Source: Henriciella sp. (GTDB lineage: Bacteria > Pseudomonadota > Alphaproteobacteria > Caulobacterales > Hyphomonadaceae). From it: a stretch of 42,932 nucleotides of DNA. The DNA is taken from contig JAJFFK010000026.1 in assembly GCA_021776655.1 (NCBI GenBank), positions 1-42,932 on the forward strand, written 5' to 3'. Every line of letters starts with the position of its first letter. Positions within the stretch are counted from its first letter, which is position 1. The notes under the pieces were generated by a model. The model did no database searches. It was not told the origin of the DNA and worked only from the letters and a program-made list of their open reading frames with translations. The translations under genes and the position numbers were made by a program. Positions 1 to 7,811 of this stretch are shown one piece after another.

Positions 1-10
1 CTGTTCCCTT

Positions 11-101
11 CTCCGATGGCTCCGGGCTTGATCCGGAGTCTCGTGCCACGGTGACCGGGAGCCTCGCGAGAGATCCCGGATCAAGTCCGGGACAATCGGG
101 G
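11..101. repeat. Palindromic intergenic repeat, type A
   Basis: Two arms face each other. The left arm (about 11-43) reads toward a GGCTTGATCCGGAG core; the right arm (about 67-100) contains CCCGGATCAAGTCCGGG followed by ACAATCGGGG. The reverse complement of one matches the other over about 30 bp with few differences. The same core recurs at about 320-350 (single arm) and at 38231-38300. This is the look of the REP/BIME-like elements common between alphaproteobacterial genes. No transposase is present, and the short ORFs here are products of the repeat. Confidence 0.75.
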
Positions 102-128
102 TCAGGGGCTGTGCTCCCACACACCAAA

Positions 129-217
129 TTGTCATCCCGGAATTTGCATCAGCAAATATCCGGGACCCAGTGCTTGGCTTCCCTGGGTCCCGGATCGCTA
201 CGCGTCGGGGATGACAA
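129..217. repeat. Palindromic intergenic repeat, type B (nested hairpin)
   Basis: Outer arms TTGTCATCCC (129-138) and GGGATGACAA (208-217) are perfect reverse complements. Inner arms ATCCGGGACCCAG (158-170) and CTGGGTCCCGGAT (183-195) are another perfect 13-bp pair. The element would fold into a long two-part stem in RNA or as a DNA cruciform. It differs from type A in sequence, so at least two repeat families are stacked upstream of the DUF1150 gene. Confidence 0.75.
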
Positions 218-244
218 TGGAGGGTGGAGAAAAACAGCCCTGAG

Positions 245-265
245 CTACCCAACCAAGTTGGGTAG
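245..265. repeat. 9-bp perfect hairpin
   Basis: CTACCCAAC (245-253), a CAA loop and GTTGGGTAG (257-265) form a perfect stem. No T-run follows, so an intrinsic terminator is not well supported. Function unknown; it sits between repeat types A and B and the single type A arm at about 320-350. Confidence 0.5.
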
Positions 266-319
266 AGCCCGGTTCATGACACCTGTGGCGCGCGCCACGA
301 AGACCGGACTAGCGGCGGG

Positions 320-353
320 AGAACCCGGGTCAAGCCCGGGGCAGTCGGGGTTA
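320..353. repeat. Palindromic repeat type A, single arm
   Basis: The core ACCCGGGTCAAGCCCGGGGC followed by AGTCGGGG matches the right arm of the type A element at 67-100 with a few changes. A convincing partner arm is not visible, so this may be a decayed or half copy. The rest of 354-530 holds no gene I can support; it should contain the promoter of the DUF1150 gene. Confidence 0.55.
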
Positions 354-544
354 GGCAAAACTCTAGCGCGCGGCTAAACAAGACCCCTGTGCCTCGCTGC
401 CTTGCACAACCCAACGTGAACGTCCTCGTCTTGATGGTGCCGCTTTCGGCTCCCATATTATCTTTAACACTGCTTCATATCGGGCTGCCATAATGGGGCC
501 ATTGGTGATGGTGGCTGGTCCTGTCTGAACGGAAGGAAAAGACG

Positions 545-787
545 ATGAATATGACGACACACAAAGCCGCTGATGCCATTGATGTCAGCAAAATGGTCTA
601 TATCCGCGCCATCAGATCGCGTGAGCTGGCCGAATTGCCAGACAACGCGCTGGACACCGTCAAAGACGTTAATTCACTGATGGTTGTAACCAATGGTGAG
701 GGCAAGAAACTGGCAATCATTGAGGGTCGTGACGCCGCGATTGCCGCCGCGCACGCCTATTCACTCGAGCCGGTCAGCGTCCACTGA
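545..787 (+). CDS. DUF1150 family protein
   Basis: Small 80-residue protein of the alphaproteobacterial DUF1150 family, recognised from the pattern MVYIRAI..(R/E)ELAELPDNA, a central block ending in LMVVTNGEGKKLAIIEGRD, and the C-terminal end EPVSVH. Family members are typically 70-85 residues and often lie beside small heat-shock protein genes (Hsp20). No Hsp20 gene is present here; it could lie left of the window. The start at 545 follows a good ribosome binding site (GGAAGGAAAA, 531-540). No signal peptide or membrane segment is visible. Biochemical function is unknown for the family, so only membership is claimed. Confidence 0.85.
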   Translation: MNMTTHKAADAIDVSKMVYIRAIRSRELAELPDNALDTVKDVNSLMVVTNGEGKKLAIIEGRDAAIAAAHAYSLEPVSVH

Positions 788-817
788 CCACTTCTGGCCA
801 TTCAGTACCCGGCCTCC

Positions 818-880
818 GGTCGCAAGTGCGACCCGGCGCTAATGCGCCGCGCCCGTGCAGGCTCTCAGCTTCAGCTGAGA
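818..880. repeat. Cluster of three short hairpins between convergent genes
   Basis: Three adjacent stems: GGTCGCA/TGCGACC (818-833), GGCGC/GCGCC (835-848) and TCTCAGCT/AGCTGAGA (863-880). They lie between the convergent DUF1150 and hydroxyacid dehydrogenase genes, so they may jointly end transcription or protect 3' ends. Only short A-tracts follow, so none is a textbook intrinsic terminator. Confidence 0.55.
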
Positions 881-914
881 AATAGTCGTGAACGAAAATC
901 TAAAGCCCACGTGA

Positions 915-1901
915 TCACAAGATTGCAGGAATGACCCGGTCTGGTGGCCGGTGCCCATCGGCGAAGGTCTTGATGTTGATCAACACTTTCTCGCCCATCT
1001 CGATCCGGCCTTCAACCGTCGCTGAGCCCATATGAGGCAGCAGAATCACGTTTGCCAAACCAACCAGATCCGGATTGACCGCTGGCTCGCGCTCGAACAC
1101 ATCCAGTCCAGCCCCGGCGATCTTGCCGGCTTTCAATGCCCGCGCCAGGCCCGCCTCGTCAATCACCTCCCCACGCGCCGTATTGACGATGAACGCCTCT
1201 GGCTTCATCAGATCGATCCGGCGCGAATTGAGCAGGTGAAACGTCGCTGGCGTGTGCGGGCAATTGACCGACACGATGTCCATCCGGGCCAGCATCTGGT
1301 CGAGGCTTTCCCAGTACGTCGCGTCCAGGCTTTCTTCGATATGGCGGGCCACCGGCTTGCGGTTGTGATAATGGATTTGCAGACCAAAGGCTTGCGCGCG
1401 GCGCGCAACCGCTTGACCGATCCGGCCCATGCCGATGATCCCGAGGCGCTTTCCAGCCAAGCGCCGCCCCATCATCCAGGTTGGTGCCCAGCCATCAAAT
1501 TTGCCCGCAGCCATTAGCTGGATACCCTCATGCAGGCGGCGCGGCACAGCCAGGATCAGGGCCATGGTGACATCGGCCGTATCATCGGTCAGGACGCCCG
1601 GCGTATTGGTCACGGTGATGCCGCGTTGGACGGCGCTTTGGACGTCAATATTGTCGACGCCCGCACCAAATTGCGCGATCAGACGCAGATCCTCGCCAGC
1701 TTGGGCCAGCAAGCGACCATCGATCTGATCGGTAACAGTTGAAACCAGCACATCCGCGCGTTTCACCGCCGCGCCAAGCTGATCCGCCGTCATCGCGATA
1801 TCAGCCTCGTTCAACTCGGTGTCGAAAAGCTCCTTCAAACGGAGCTCAACCGGGTCGGGCAGGCGTCGGGTAACAATCACCTTCAAGCGCTTAGCAGACA
1901 T
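915..1901 (-). CDS. D-2-hydroxyacid dehydrogenase (glyoxylate/hydroxypyruvate reductase type)
   Basis: NAD(P)-dependent D-isomer-specific 2-hydroxyacid dehydrogenase, 328 residues. The central Rossmann motif GIIGMGRIGQAVARRAQAFG and the catalytic trio are visible: Arg in NTARGEVID, Glu in FEREP and His in LLPHMGSAT. The family reduces glyoxylate, hydroxypyruvate or related 2-oxoacids; the RxxR-like NADP preference is not decidable by eye. I take the start at 1901 (MSAKRLKVIV), preceded by GAGAGG; an in-frame upstream extension to 1952 would add a basic stretch that partly repeats the real N-terminus because of a 16-bp direct repeat. The divergent SH3 protein begins about 100 bp away, so the two genes share an upstream region. 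Confidence 0.9.
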   Translation of the reverse strand: MSAKRLKVIVTRRLPDPVELRLKELFDTELNEADIAMTADQLGAAVKRADVLVSTVTDQIDGRLLAQAGEDLRLIAQFGAGVDNIDVQSAVQRGITVTNTPGVLTDDTADVTMALILAVPRRLHEGIQLMAAGKFDGWAPTWMMGRRLAGKRLGIIGMGRIGQAVARRAQAFGLQIHYHNRKPVARHIEESLDATYWESLDQMLARMDIVSVNCPHTPATFHLLNSRRIDLMKPEAFIVNTARGEVIDEAGLARALKAGKIAGAGLDVFEREPAVNPDLVGLANVILLPHMGSATVEGRIEMGEKVLINIKTFADGHRPPDRVIPAIL

Positions 1902-1932
1902 GCAACCTCTCTTTCGCTTCAAGCGCTTAGCA
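1881..1932. repeat. 16-bp direct repeat at the hydroxyacid dehydrogenase start
   Basis: CTTCAAGCGCTTAGCA occurs at 1881-1896 and again at 1917-1932, 36 bp apart. The first copy encodes residues 2-7 of the dehydrogenase (SAKRLK region); the second lies just upstream of its ribosome binding site. It looks like a small local duplication across the translation start. Confidence 0.7.
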
Positions 1933-1998
1933 AAGCCTGAGCGTCTCGCCAATGCTCCGTTTTACCTAGGATTCATATCAATACGTCAGAACACCCGG

Positions 1999-2520
1999 AT
2001 GAAGGCTGTGTTTTCTCGTATAGTTGCTGTGATTGCGTTGAGTTTTGCCACCTGTATCGGTGTCTCTGGTGGATATGCTGATCCTGCGGTTGAAGTCGTC
2101 AGCAAGTTCTCCGGCAAGCCGGTGCCACGATTTGAATCGCTGCGTTATTCAGCCGTACATGGCCGCCAGGGCCCGAGCCTCGATCACCCGATCTTGTGGC
2201 GCTATGAGAAGCAAGGCCTGCCGATGCTGATCGTGCGAGAGACCAATGGCTGGCGCCGGGTGCGTGACCGGGACGGCGATGAGGTCTGGGTTCAGGCGCG
2301 GATGTTGTCAGATCAGCGCCGGGTCGCCTTGATCCAGGATCAGATTATGTATCGCAAGCCAGATACCGGTGCCGCCGGACGAGCCGCGCTGAAATCCGGG
2401 GTCATTGCCGACCTCGACAGATGCGAGGCCAATTGGTGCCATATCAAGATCGCGCGCCGGTCTGGCTGGGTTCCGAAAGCTGTCTTGTGGGGGGTCGAAA
2501 CCGACACTGGCGGTCTCTGA
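1999..2520 (+). CDS. Exported bacterial SH3-domain protein
   Basis: 173-residue protein with an N-terminal signal peptide (MKAVFSRIVAVIALSFAT... ending near GGYADP). Two SH3-like repeats follow: one around GPSLDHPILWRYEKQGLPM and WRRVRDRDGDEVWV, a second around LKSGVIADL, CEANWCHI and RSGWVPKAVLWG. This is the alphaproteobacterial SH3_4-type periplasmic protein often found divergent from a D-2-hydroxyacid dehydrogenase, as here. Such domains bind peptidoglycan or peptide ligands; the ligand is unknown. The start at 1999 was chosen because the signal peptide begins there; the longer frame back to 1819 only adds antisense sequence of the neighbouring gene. Confidence 0.8.
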   Translation: MKAVFSRIVAVIALSFATCIGVSGGYADPAVEVVSKFSGKPVPRFESLRYSAVHGRQGPSLDHPILWRYEKQGLPMLIVRETNGWRRVRDRDGDEVWVQARMLSDQRRVALIQDQIMYRKPDTGAAGRAALKSGVIADLDRCEANWCHIKIARRSGWVPKAVLWGVETDTGGL

Positions 2521-2612
2521 CAAATCCTTGGGCTTGCGGGGAGACAGACCAGTCGCTAACAGGCTGAATATCTTCTGTGCACCACGCCCCTCAAGAGAAA
2601 AGGCAGCGCGCC

Positions 2613-3143
2613 ATGAGCGGACCTCACGATTTCCACACCCCAAAATCCTCATACACCTACAACGAGTTGCTTGAATCAAGCACCGGTCAATATTTTGGCC
2701 AAGGCAATGCGCAGCTACCCGCACCGCCCATGCTGATGATGGACCGGATTACGCAAATTACCGAGGCTGGCGGCGAGTTTGGCAAGGGAAACGTGATTGG
2801 CGAGTTGGACATCAATCCAGACCTTTGGTTTTTCAAATGCCATTTCCCCGGAGATCCGGTAATGCCTGGCTGTCTTGGTCTCGATGCCATGTGGCAAATG
2901 GTAGGCTACTGGCTTGGCTGGACCGGCTCACCCGGAAAAGGCCGCGCCCTCGGCGTTGGTGAGGTAAAATTCAGAGGCGAGATCACGCCAGACATCAAAC
3001 AGGTTCGCTACGAGATCGATATCCGCCGCGCCAAACGCGGTAGGCTTGCTCTAGGCATCGCCAATGGGATCGTGTTTGCCGACGACAAGCCGATCTATTT
3101 CGCCCAGGATCTGAAAGTCGGCATGGTCAATCCCAACACCTAG
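2613..3143 (+). CDS. fabA: 3-hydroxydecanoyl-ACP dehydratase/isomerase FabA
   Basis: Bifunctional hot-dog enzyme that dehydrates 3-hydroxydecanoyl-ACP and isomerises trans-2 to cis-3-decenoyl-ACP, the anaerobic branch point to unsaturated fatty acids. 176 residues from the ATG at 2613, close to the usual 170-172. Catalytic His is His77 in [11 protein letters not shown], catalytic Asp is Asp91 in GLDAMWQ. The substrate-tunnel start [12 protein letters not shown] is also present. The start at 2613 follows an A/G-rich ribosome binding site (AAGAGAAAAGG, 2593-2602); the ORF extends 12 codons upstream without support. In many alphaproteobacteria fabA is followed directly by fabB and fabI. Here fabB is missing from this position, and fabI lies 1.7 kb further on behind two unrelated minus-strand genes. 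Confidence 0.95.
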   Translation: MSGPHDFHTPKSSYTYNELLESSTGQYFGQGNAQLPAPPMLMMDRITQITEAGGEFGKGNVIGELDINPDLWFFKCHFPGDPVMPGCLGLDAMWQMVGYWLGWTGSPGKGRALGVGEVKFRGEITPDIKQVRYEIDIRRAKRGRLALGIANGIVFADDKPIYFAQDLKVGMVNPNT

Positions 3144-3146
3144 GCG

Positions 3147-4025
3147 CTACGGGACATAGACGGTATAAACCACCTCAACCGAGAAATCGAAGGTGCCGAG
3201 GGACAGGTCATAGCCGCGCAGGCTGTTTGCGGCGATGAAATATTCTGCATCAAACCGCACCGATTGATCGGCGATGGAACCGGGTGCCAGAGCCGTGCGC
3301 TGATTGCCCGTGAACATGTTGCGCGCTGTTCTTAAGTCCCAAAGGCGCTGGGAGGGCGCAAACCCTGCCGTCGGGCCACCGGAATGAGGCGGCTGAGCCT
3401 GACTGCCGAAAGCGAGGCCGTCATTGCCGCTAGGCGTAACTGACAGCGTGACGCGGGTGATCAAAAGCAGAATGAATTCGGTAAAGGTCGTCGGTGTAAA
3501 CGCCTGTGCGTCGATCGCGAATGGCACATTTGAGGCGACATAGAAGCTTGAGCGCTGCCGCGTCGCATCCACCCGGGCATCGGAATTGATCTGCAAACCA
3601 AACGCCGTGAACGCGTCCTGATCCGAAACAATCCCGTCGCCATTGGTATCGGTATTGATATCGCCGCGATCGGTATTGGTCAGAACGAAGGGAATGCCGC
3701 CGGTCGCGCCGGAAAAGGAATCCTGGGTTGGCGAAAGCGTGCCGGTCACAACGGTATGGACATCGGTCGCGATCAGGTCTGTGTCGCCAGAACTCGCGGC
3801 GGTGGCACCATTGCCGGTATCAATGACGAAGTCTGACACAACCGGAGCCGAACTTGCCGAGTCAGCGGCCCAAACGATGACCGATCCCTGAACCTTGAAA
3901 TAGGGCGTATCCTCGACCCAGGCTTGGGCGGTGAAAATTGTACCTGTCATCACTGCCAACCCAAAACAAAGATTAGCAATACGCTGTAGCTGGTGTAGAT
4001 ACTTCACAAATCGCAAGCTTGCCAT
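3147..4025 (-). CDS. Secreted protein of unknown function, paralogue 1
   Basis: 292 residues. An N-terminal signal peptide ends near TIFTAQA, so the mature protein is exported. It shares ordered blocks with its neighbour at 4078-4680: VIVW soon after the signal peptide, (F)xVASNxxFxIxAQA, then LxDLRT followed by GxxRTAxxxGSxAxQSVxF, and a C-terminal (Y/F)TV(Y/F)VP end. Around residues 118-132 it carries DTNGDGIVSDQD, which fits an EF-hand/dockerin-type calcium-binding loop and is absent from the shorter paralogue. Low charge and many Thr/Ser/Val suggest a beta-sandwich surface or periplasmic protein. It is convergent with fabA, 3 bp from its stop. I do not recognise a named family; confidence is for a real gene, not for a function. 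Confidence 0.7.
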   Translation of the reverse strand: MASLRFVKYLHQLQRIANLCFGLAVMTGTIFTAQAWVEDTPYFKVQGSVIVWAADSASSAPVVSDFVIDTGNGATAASSGDTDLIATDVHTVVTGTLSPTQDSFSGATGGIPFVLTNTDRGDINTDTNGDGIVSDQDAFTAFGLQINSDARVDATRQRSSFYVASNVPFAIDAQAFTPTTFTEFILLLITRVTLSVTPSGNDGLAFGSQAQPPHSGGPTAGFAPSQRLWDLRTARNMFTGNQRTALAPGSIADQSVRFDAEYFIAANSLRGYDLSLGTFDFSVEVVYTVYVP

Positions 4026-4077
4026 TTGCGCATGACTAGCAGAAAGCCTGAAATGCTAGGTTAACGCCTTGCCGCTT

Positions 4078-4680
4078 CTACGGCACGAAAACAGTGAATG
4101 TAACATCGGCCTGCGGGCCTGCCTGCCAGTTGGCAGTAAATTCTACCGATTGGCTGGCGACCGACCCGCGCCGGGCTGCCGTGCGTCGGCTGCCCTGATA
4201 AATGACCTGCGGCGTACGCAGATCTGACAGCATCAGTCCTGACTGAGTGTCACGCGCGCCGGGCAGCTGCGCGTTCGGGCCAATTGCGCTGAGCGTCAAC
4301 CTGAACGGAGCATCGGCGGCAGGGTCAACAACCTTAGCTTGTGCACGAATGGAGAAGGCCGCATTTGAGGCGACGCGGAAGGTTTTCTGCGTCTTGTCGG
4401 CGGCGCCATCAAACCCAGTTTCAATCGGGTCCAAAATGCCCGTTTGAACATAGGTCGGAGCAACCGCTGTCGCAACAAAATTCGCCGAGACTTCGACCAG
4501 ATCACCAGTGATTGGCCCACCCATACCATGCCAGACAATCACCTTTGGCGCTTGTGACATTTTGATCTGGTGGATGGTTTCGGCTGACACAACAGCAAGG
4601 CCGCGCCCAAAGTATAAGGCAATGACGCCCAACACGATGAAGCGGATAAAAATGTTGCTTCCAGAAAAGGGAAGTGTCAT
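4078..4680 (-). CDS. Secreted protein of unknown function, paralogue 2
   Basis: 200 residues from the ATG at 4680, which has GAGGATT upstream. The N-terminal hydrophobic stretch (about residues 10-30, ending GLAVVSA) reads as a signal peptide. It shares with the gene downstream (3147-4025) the blocks VIVW, FRVASNAAFSIRAQA, LSDLRTP plus GSRRTAARRGSVASQSVEF, and a terminal VTFTVFVP. The pair is in tandem with a 52-bp gap and is probably cotranscribed, this gene first. The two differ by an insertion in paralogue 1 that includes the calcium-loop-like segment. Function is unknown. A longer frame to 4848 overlaps fabI on the opposite strand and is not favoured. Confidence 0.7.
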   Translation of the reverse strand: MTLPFSGSNIFIRFIVLGVIALYFGRGLAVVSAETIHQIKMSQAPKVIVWHGMGGPITGDLVEVSANFVATAVAPTYVQTGILDPIETGFDGAADKTQKTFRVASNAAFSIRAQAKVVDPAADAPFRLTLSAIGPNAQLPGARDTQSGLMLSDLRTPQVIYQGSRRTAARRGSVASQSVEFTANWQAGPQADVTFTVFVP

Positions 4681-4814
4681 TGCAAAATCCTCAGCTGCGC
4701 GAGCCCCCAAATGTCGAAGGCAAATGCAGATTGCATGCCATACCCTTATGCTTGACGGAGTCGCCGGGGCCGAATAGCCCTCTGGCAAACAATTTTTGAC
4801 CTTAGGAACCAAGA

Positions 4815-5633
4815 ATGGCTGAGTACGGAAACATGCAAACTGGCACACTTATGGCAGGCAAGCGCGGCGTCGTGATGGGCGTCGCCAACAAGAATTCCAT
4901 TGCCTGGGGCATTGCACAACAATTGGCCGCGCAAGGGGCCGAACTGGCCTTTACTTATCAGGGCGAAGGGCTGGAGCGCCGCGTGCGGCCATTGGTTGAG
5001 AGTATCGACATGGATTTCATGATCCCAGCCGATGTCACCGATGATGCTGGTATGGACGCGGCGTTTGATCAAATCAAAGCCAAATGGGGCAAGATCGACT
5101 TTCTGGTTCACGCCATCGCATTTGCTGGCAAGGATGAGCTGCAAGGCTCAATGGTCGAGAATACCACACGCGAAGGGTTTGCCCGCGCGATGGATATCTC
5201 GGTCTTCAGTTTCATTGATTGCTCACGCCGCGCCGCAGAGATCATGCCGGATGGCGGGGCGATTATCTGCATGACCTATCTTGGGGCTGAGCGCACCGTA
5301 CCGAGTTACAATGTCATGGGCGTTGCCAAAGCTGCGCTGGAAGCATCGACGCGTTACGCCGCGCGCGATCTCGGCCCGAAAGGCATTCGGGTGAATGCAA
5401 TTTCTGCCGGGGCGATGCGGACATTATCACTGGCCGGTATTCGCGGCGGCAAAAGCCTGATGGGGACGGGCCGCGAGTGGTCGCTGCTAAAAGAAGACAC
5501 GCGCATGGAAGGCGTCGCAGGCTGCGCGCTTTACCTATTATCGCCGATTGGTCATTCGATTGCAGGCGAAGTCCTGCATGTGGATGCAGGCTATCATGCC
5601 GTAGGCGTACCGGATCTGCCAGAAGAGGGTTAA
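4815..5633 (+). CDS. fabI: Enoyl-ACP reductase (NADH) FabI
   Basis: Cytosolic enoyl-ACP reductase of the atypical short-chain dehydrogenase type, performing the last reduction of each fatty-acid elongation cycle. 272 residues. N-terminal cofactor region GVANKNSIAWGIAQQL matches FabI; the catalytic pair is Tyr165 and Lys172 in YNVMGVAK, with the FabI-type upstream Tyr in TYLGAER. ISAGAMRTL and the C-terminal VDAGYHAVG are also typical. AGGAACC precedes the ATG at 4815; a start at the internal Met13 is possible. It is separated from fabA by two divergent secreted-protein genes. Nothing suggests it belongs to the PUFA-type cluster, which has its own enoyl reductase. Confidence 0.95.
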   Translation: MAEYGNMQTGTLMAGKRGVVMGVANKNSIAWGIAQQLAAQGAELAFTYQGEGLERRVRPLVESIDMDFMIPADVTDDAGMDAAFDQIKAKWGKIDFLVHAIAFAGKDELQGSMVENTTREGFARAMDISVFSFIDCSRRAAEIMPDGGAIICMTYLGAERTVPSYNVMGVAKAALEASTRYAARDLGPKGIRVNAISAGAMRTLSLAGIRGGKSLMGTGREWSLLKEDTRMEGVAGCALYLLSPIGHSIAGEVLHVDAGYHAVGVPDLPEEG

Positions 5634-5661
5634 GACTGATGCACCGGACGGGCATCTCCAA

Positions 5662-6102
5662 ATGATAGAACGCGAAGCCTCTTGCCGCTGTGGGCAGTTG
5701 CGCGCGATCTGCTTGGGAGAGCCCGTCAGGGTGTCGGTCTGCCATTGTCTGGCCTGTCAGAAGCGCTCTGGCAGCGCATTTGCCGCGCAGGCTCGATGGC
5801 CCGACAAGCAGGTCCAGATCACCGGGCTTTCTGCAAATTGGGAACGGATTGCCGATAGTGGGCATAAAGCCACCTACCAGTTCTGCACCACTTGCGGCTC
5901 CACCGTGGCTTATGTGATCGAAGGCTGGCCAGGCGTGATTGCGGTCCCGCTTGGGGCCTTCGCAGACCCATCCTTCCCGGCACCTAAATTTTCGGTCTAT
6001 GAAGAGCGAAAACATGGCTGGGTCCAAATATCCGGCGAAACCGTAGCGCATTCTGTAGAATCAAGCGCGCAACGAAAGCCCGGTCTCGATCTTATTGACT
6101 AG
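5662..6102 (+). CDS. GFA family protein (zinc-binding, formaldehyde-activating-like)
   Basis: 146-residue protein of the Gfa (CENP-V/GFA) family. Zinc ligands are visible: CRCG near residue 9, CHCLACQ near residue 27 and CTTCGS near residue 77. Family members include glutathione-dependent formaldehyde-activating enzymes, but most uncharacterised copies have no known substrate, so the call is to family only. It starts 28 bp after fabI with a weak ribosome binding site and may be read through from it. The 98 bp after it (6103-6200) contain no gene that I can support. Confidence 0.85.
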   Translation: MIEREASCRCGQLRAICLGEPVRVSVCHCLACQKRSGSAFAAQARWPDKQVQITGLSANWERIADSGHKATYQFCTTCGSTVAYVIEGWPGVIAVPLGAFADPSFPAPKFSVYEERKHGWVQISGETVAHSVESSAQRKPGLDLID

Positions 6103-6200
6103 GCTCCAAACCCAATTAATTTGGTGTTTTCTACGACACGCCTTCTTTTCGATGACCGCGTCAAAGACTTTGAAAGCCGAAGGGCCCAAGCACGCTTTGA

Positions 6201-7100
6201 TCAAAAAGCCTCTGCCAGAGATGGCGTCATTTCTGGCGCCGGTATGGTTGTGAAGGCTGGACCGGAAATATAGCTGAATTCAATGCGGTCAAGATCATTA
6301 CGTTCAATTTTTAGACTCAGGCTTTGGTCACCGCTGGTTATGAGCGGGATGATCCGGTTGACCAGGTCCTTGACGAACCGGTCCCCGATCAGCGCCAATC
6401 GCTTGATCCGCCACCCCGGAATGTCGGCAGATACGTCCAGACGTGCACCCGCAGACAGCCGAAGCGGCAGGGGCTGAGCGAGCGTGCCAGCCGGCTGAGT
6501 AAATAATTGCGTGACATAGACGGCCTGGTCATTGCGCGCGACACCAAGCGCAATATGGGTCGTTTGCGGGTCCAGTATATTCTTCCTGTGGTCAGGATTA
6601 TTCATAAGTTGGCGGTGCTGGTATTCAGCGGTACCGGCCATAATCTCTGGATCACAAGCGATTATACGTCCGGTCCAGTCGCGGCATGTCCGCTTCAGAG
6701 CAGCGACGTTTTCTGCCGACGAACGCGGCAGCAGGGTCCGATCAAATGCAGCAATCCGGGCGGCATGGCTTTTGCGCGCAGGCGATAGGTGGCCAAAAAA
6801 ATCGTTGATCGCCATGTCGAGACTGTGAAACCGCGCAGCGGCGCGCATTTCGGGGCGAAAGGTAAGTGGCCGCAAATCATGCGCTTCGCGTTCGGCATTG
6901 ATCTTGTCGACAAAGGCCCGCTCCATCATCTCGTCAAAGCGATAATCCTGCGGCGGGGTCGCCAGACAGTCGCGACCGTTTTCAATATAATCAGCGACAT
7001 TATCAGGGCGCAACTGCGTGCGCATGTCGCAGGCATAGCTAGCCCCAGACCAGGCAATGGTCAGTAATATCAAGGCGAACAGTCTGCACATCAGACCCAT
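6201..7100 (-). CDS. Exported CAP-domain (SCP/PR1-like) protein
   Basis: 299 residues with a signal peptide (MCRLFALILLTIAWSGASYA). The CAP domain covers about residues 60-200: FVDKINAEREAHDLRPL, AARFHSLDMAINDFFGHLSP, SAENVA, then NNPDHRKNILDP and VYVTQLF. The conserved His/Glu cavity residues of the family (His in RFHSLDM, Glu in SAENV, His in HRKN) are present. A C-terminal part of about 90 residues has no recognisable domain. Bacterial CAP proteins are secreted and of mostly unknown activity. It is the last gene of a tight minus-strand run (14 bp after udk). The start could be Met1 or Met4. Confidence 0.82.
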   Translation of the reverse strand: MGLMCRLFALILLTIAWSGASYACDMRTQLRPDNVADYIENGRDCLATPPQDYRFDEMMERAFVDKINAEREAHDLRPLTFRPEMRAAARFHSLDMAINDFFGHLSPARKSHAARIAAFDRTLLPRSSAENVAALKRTCRDWTGRIIACDPEIMAGTAEYQHRQLMNNPDHRKNILDPQTTHIALGVARNDQAVYVTQLFTQPAGTLAQPLPLRLSAGARLDVSADIPGWRIKRLALIGDRFVKDLVNRIIPLITSGDQSLSLKIERNDLDRIEFSYISGPAFTTIPAPEMTPSLAEAF

Positions 7101-7114
7101 TTACCGGCAAAGGG

Positions 7115-7804
7115 TTAAAGCACACCTTCAGCGCCGAGACGGGCCATGATCGGGGCCAACATCCGCGCGGTGGCTTCCCGGCCAGCGCGTACTTTGCCAT
7201 AGGCCGGAAGGCCCTCGTCAGCGATCACCAGATCAGCCTCGAACATCGCCGGATAGGTGTGGCGATAATGGGCCGCGCGCACCGTCGTCAGGTATTGGTT
7301 GAGGACGCCAGGCACTTCGCGTCCGCGCTCAACCACATCGCGGCGGATGCGCCGCGCCAGGCGCAAATCGTCCGGCGTATCAACATAGATAGACAAGTCG
7401 ATCAAAGGTTTCAGCTCTGGAATAGACAGCGCATGAATGCCTTCAAGGACGATGATCGGGGCCGATGCAATGGTCAGCGTTTCGTCGCTTTTGCGGTCGT
7501 GCAGGTCATAATCATAGATCGGCTGCTCGATGGTTTGACCCGCTTTCAGATCGGCCAGTTGCCGCGCCATCAGGCTGGTTTCCTTGCTGATCGGGTCATC
7601 ATAATTGACCTTGGCAATAATCGCCTGGCTTTGTTCAGGTGTTTCTGCTGGGCCGTAATGGCTCATCGGCCAATAATATCCATCCTCGTGAAAGATCACG
7701 ATGCCGGGTGTTGCGCAGGCTTCCAGCAAGGCTTCTGCAACCGTGGATTTACCCGAACCAGAGCCGCCGGTCATGGCGATCAGGTAAGGCGTCGTACGGG
7801 CCAT
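7115..7804 (-). CDS. udk: Uridine kinase
   Basis: 229-residue P-loop kinase that phosphorylates uridine/cytidine with ATP or GTP in pyrimidine salvage. The P-loop GGSGSGKST is at about residues 13-21; FHEDGYYWP and the YDYDLHDR segment match the uridine kinase substrate region; VLEGIHAL is the Walker B-like strand, and RLARRIRRDVVERGR is the lid. It starts 7 bp after fur and is followed 14 bp later by the CAP protein gene, so it is in the tsaB-rimI-fur operon. Phosphoribulokinase is the nearest alternative but the YDYDLHDR block favours Udk. Confidence 0.85.
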   Translation of the reverse strand: MARTTPYLIAMTGGSGSGKSTVAEALLEACATPGIVIFHEDGYYWPMSHYGPAETPEQSQAIIAKVNYDDPISKETSLMARQLADLKAGQTIEQPIYDYDLHDRKSDETLTIASAPIIVLEGIHALSIPELKPLIDLSIYVDTPDDLRLARRIRRDVVERGREVPGVLNQYLTTVRAAHYRHTYPAMFEADLVIADEGLPAYGKVRAGREATARMLAPIMARLGAEGVL

Positions 7805-7811
7805 AGGCCGA

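Noticed and set aside
51-377. ORF of 108 codons at the left edge
   Set aside because: It runs through palindromic repeat arms, has repeated low-complexity translation (PGSSPGQSG twice) and no ribosome binding site.
4815-5633. fabI as the enoyl reductase of the PUFA-type cluster
   Set aside because: It is about 8 kb away with normal FabI features, and the cluster has its own PfaD reductase.
5314-6051. Minus-strand ORF of 245 codons opposite fabI and the GFA gene
   Set aside because: Spans two real genes antisense, with no family features.
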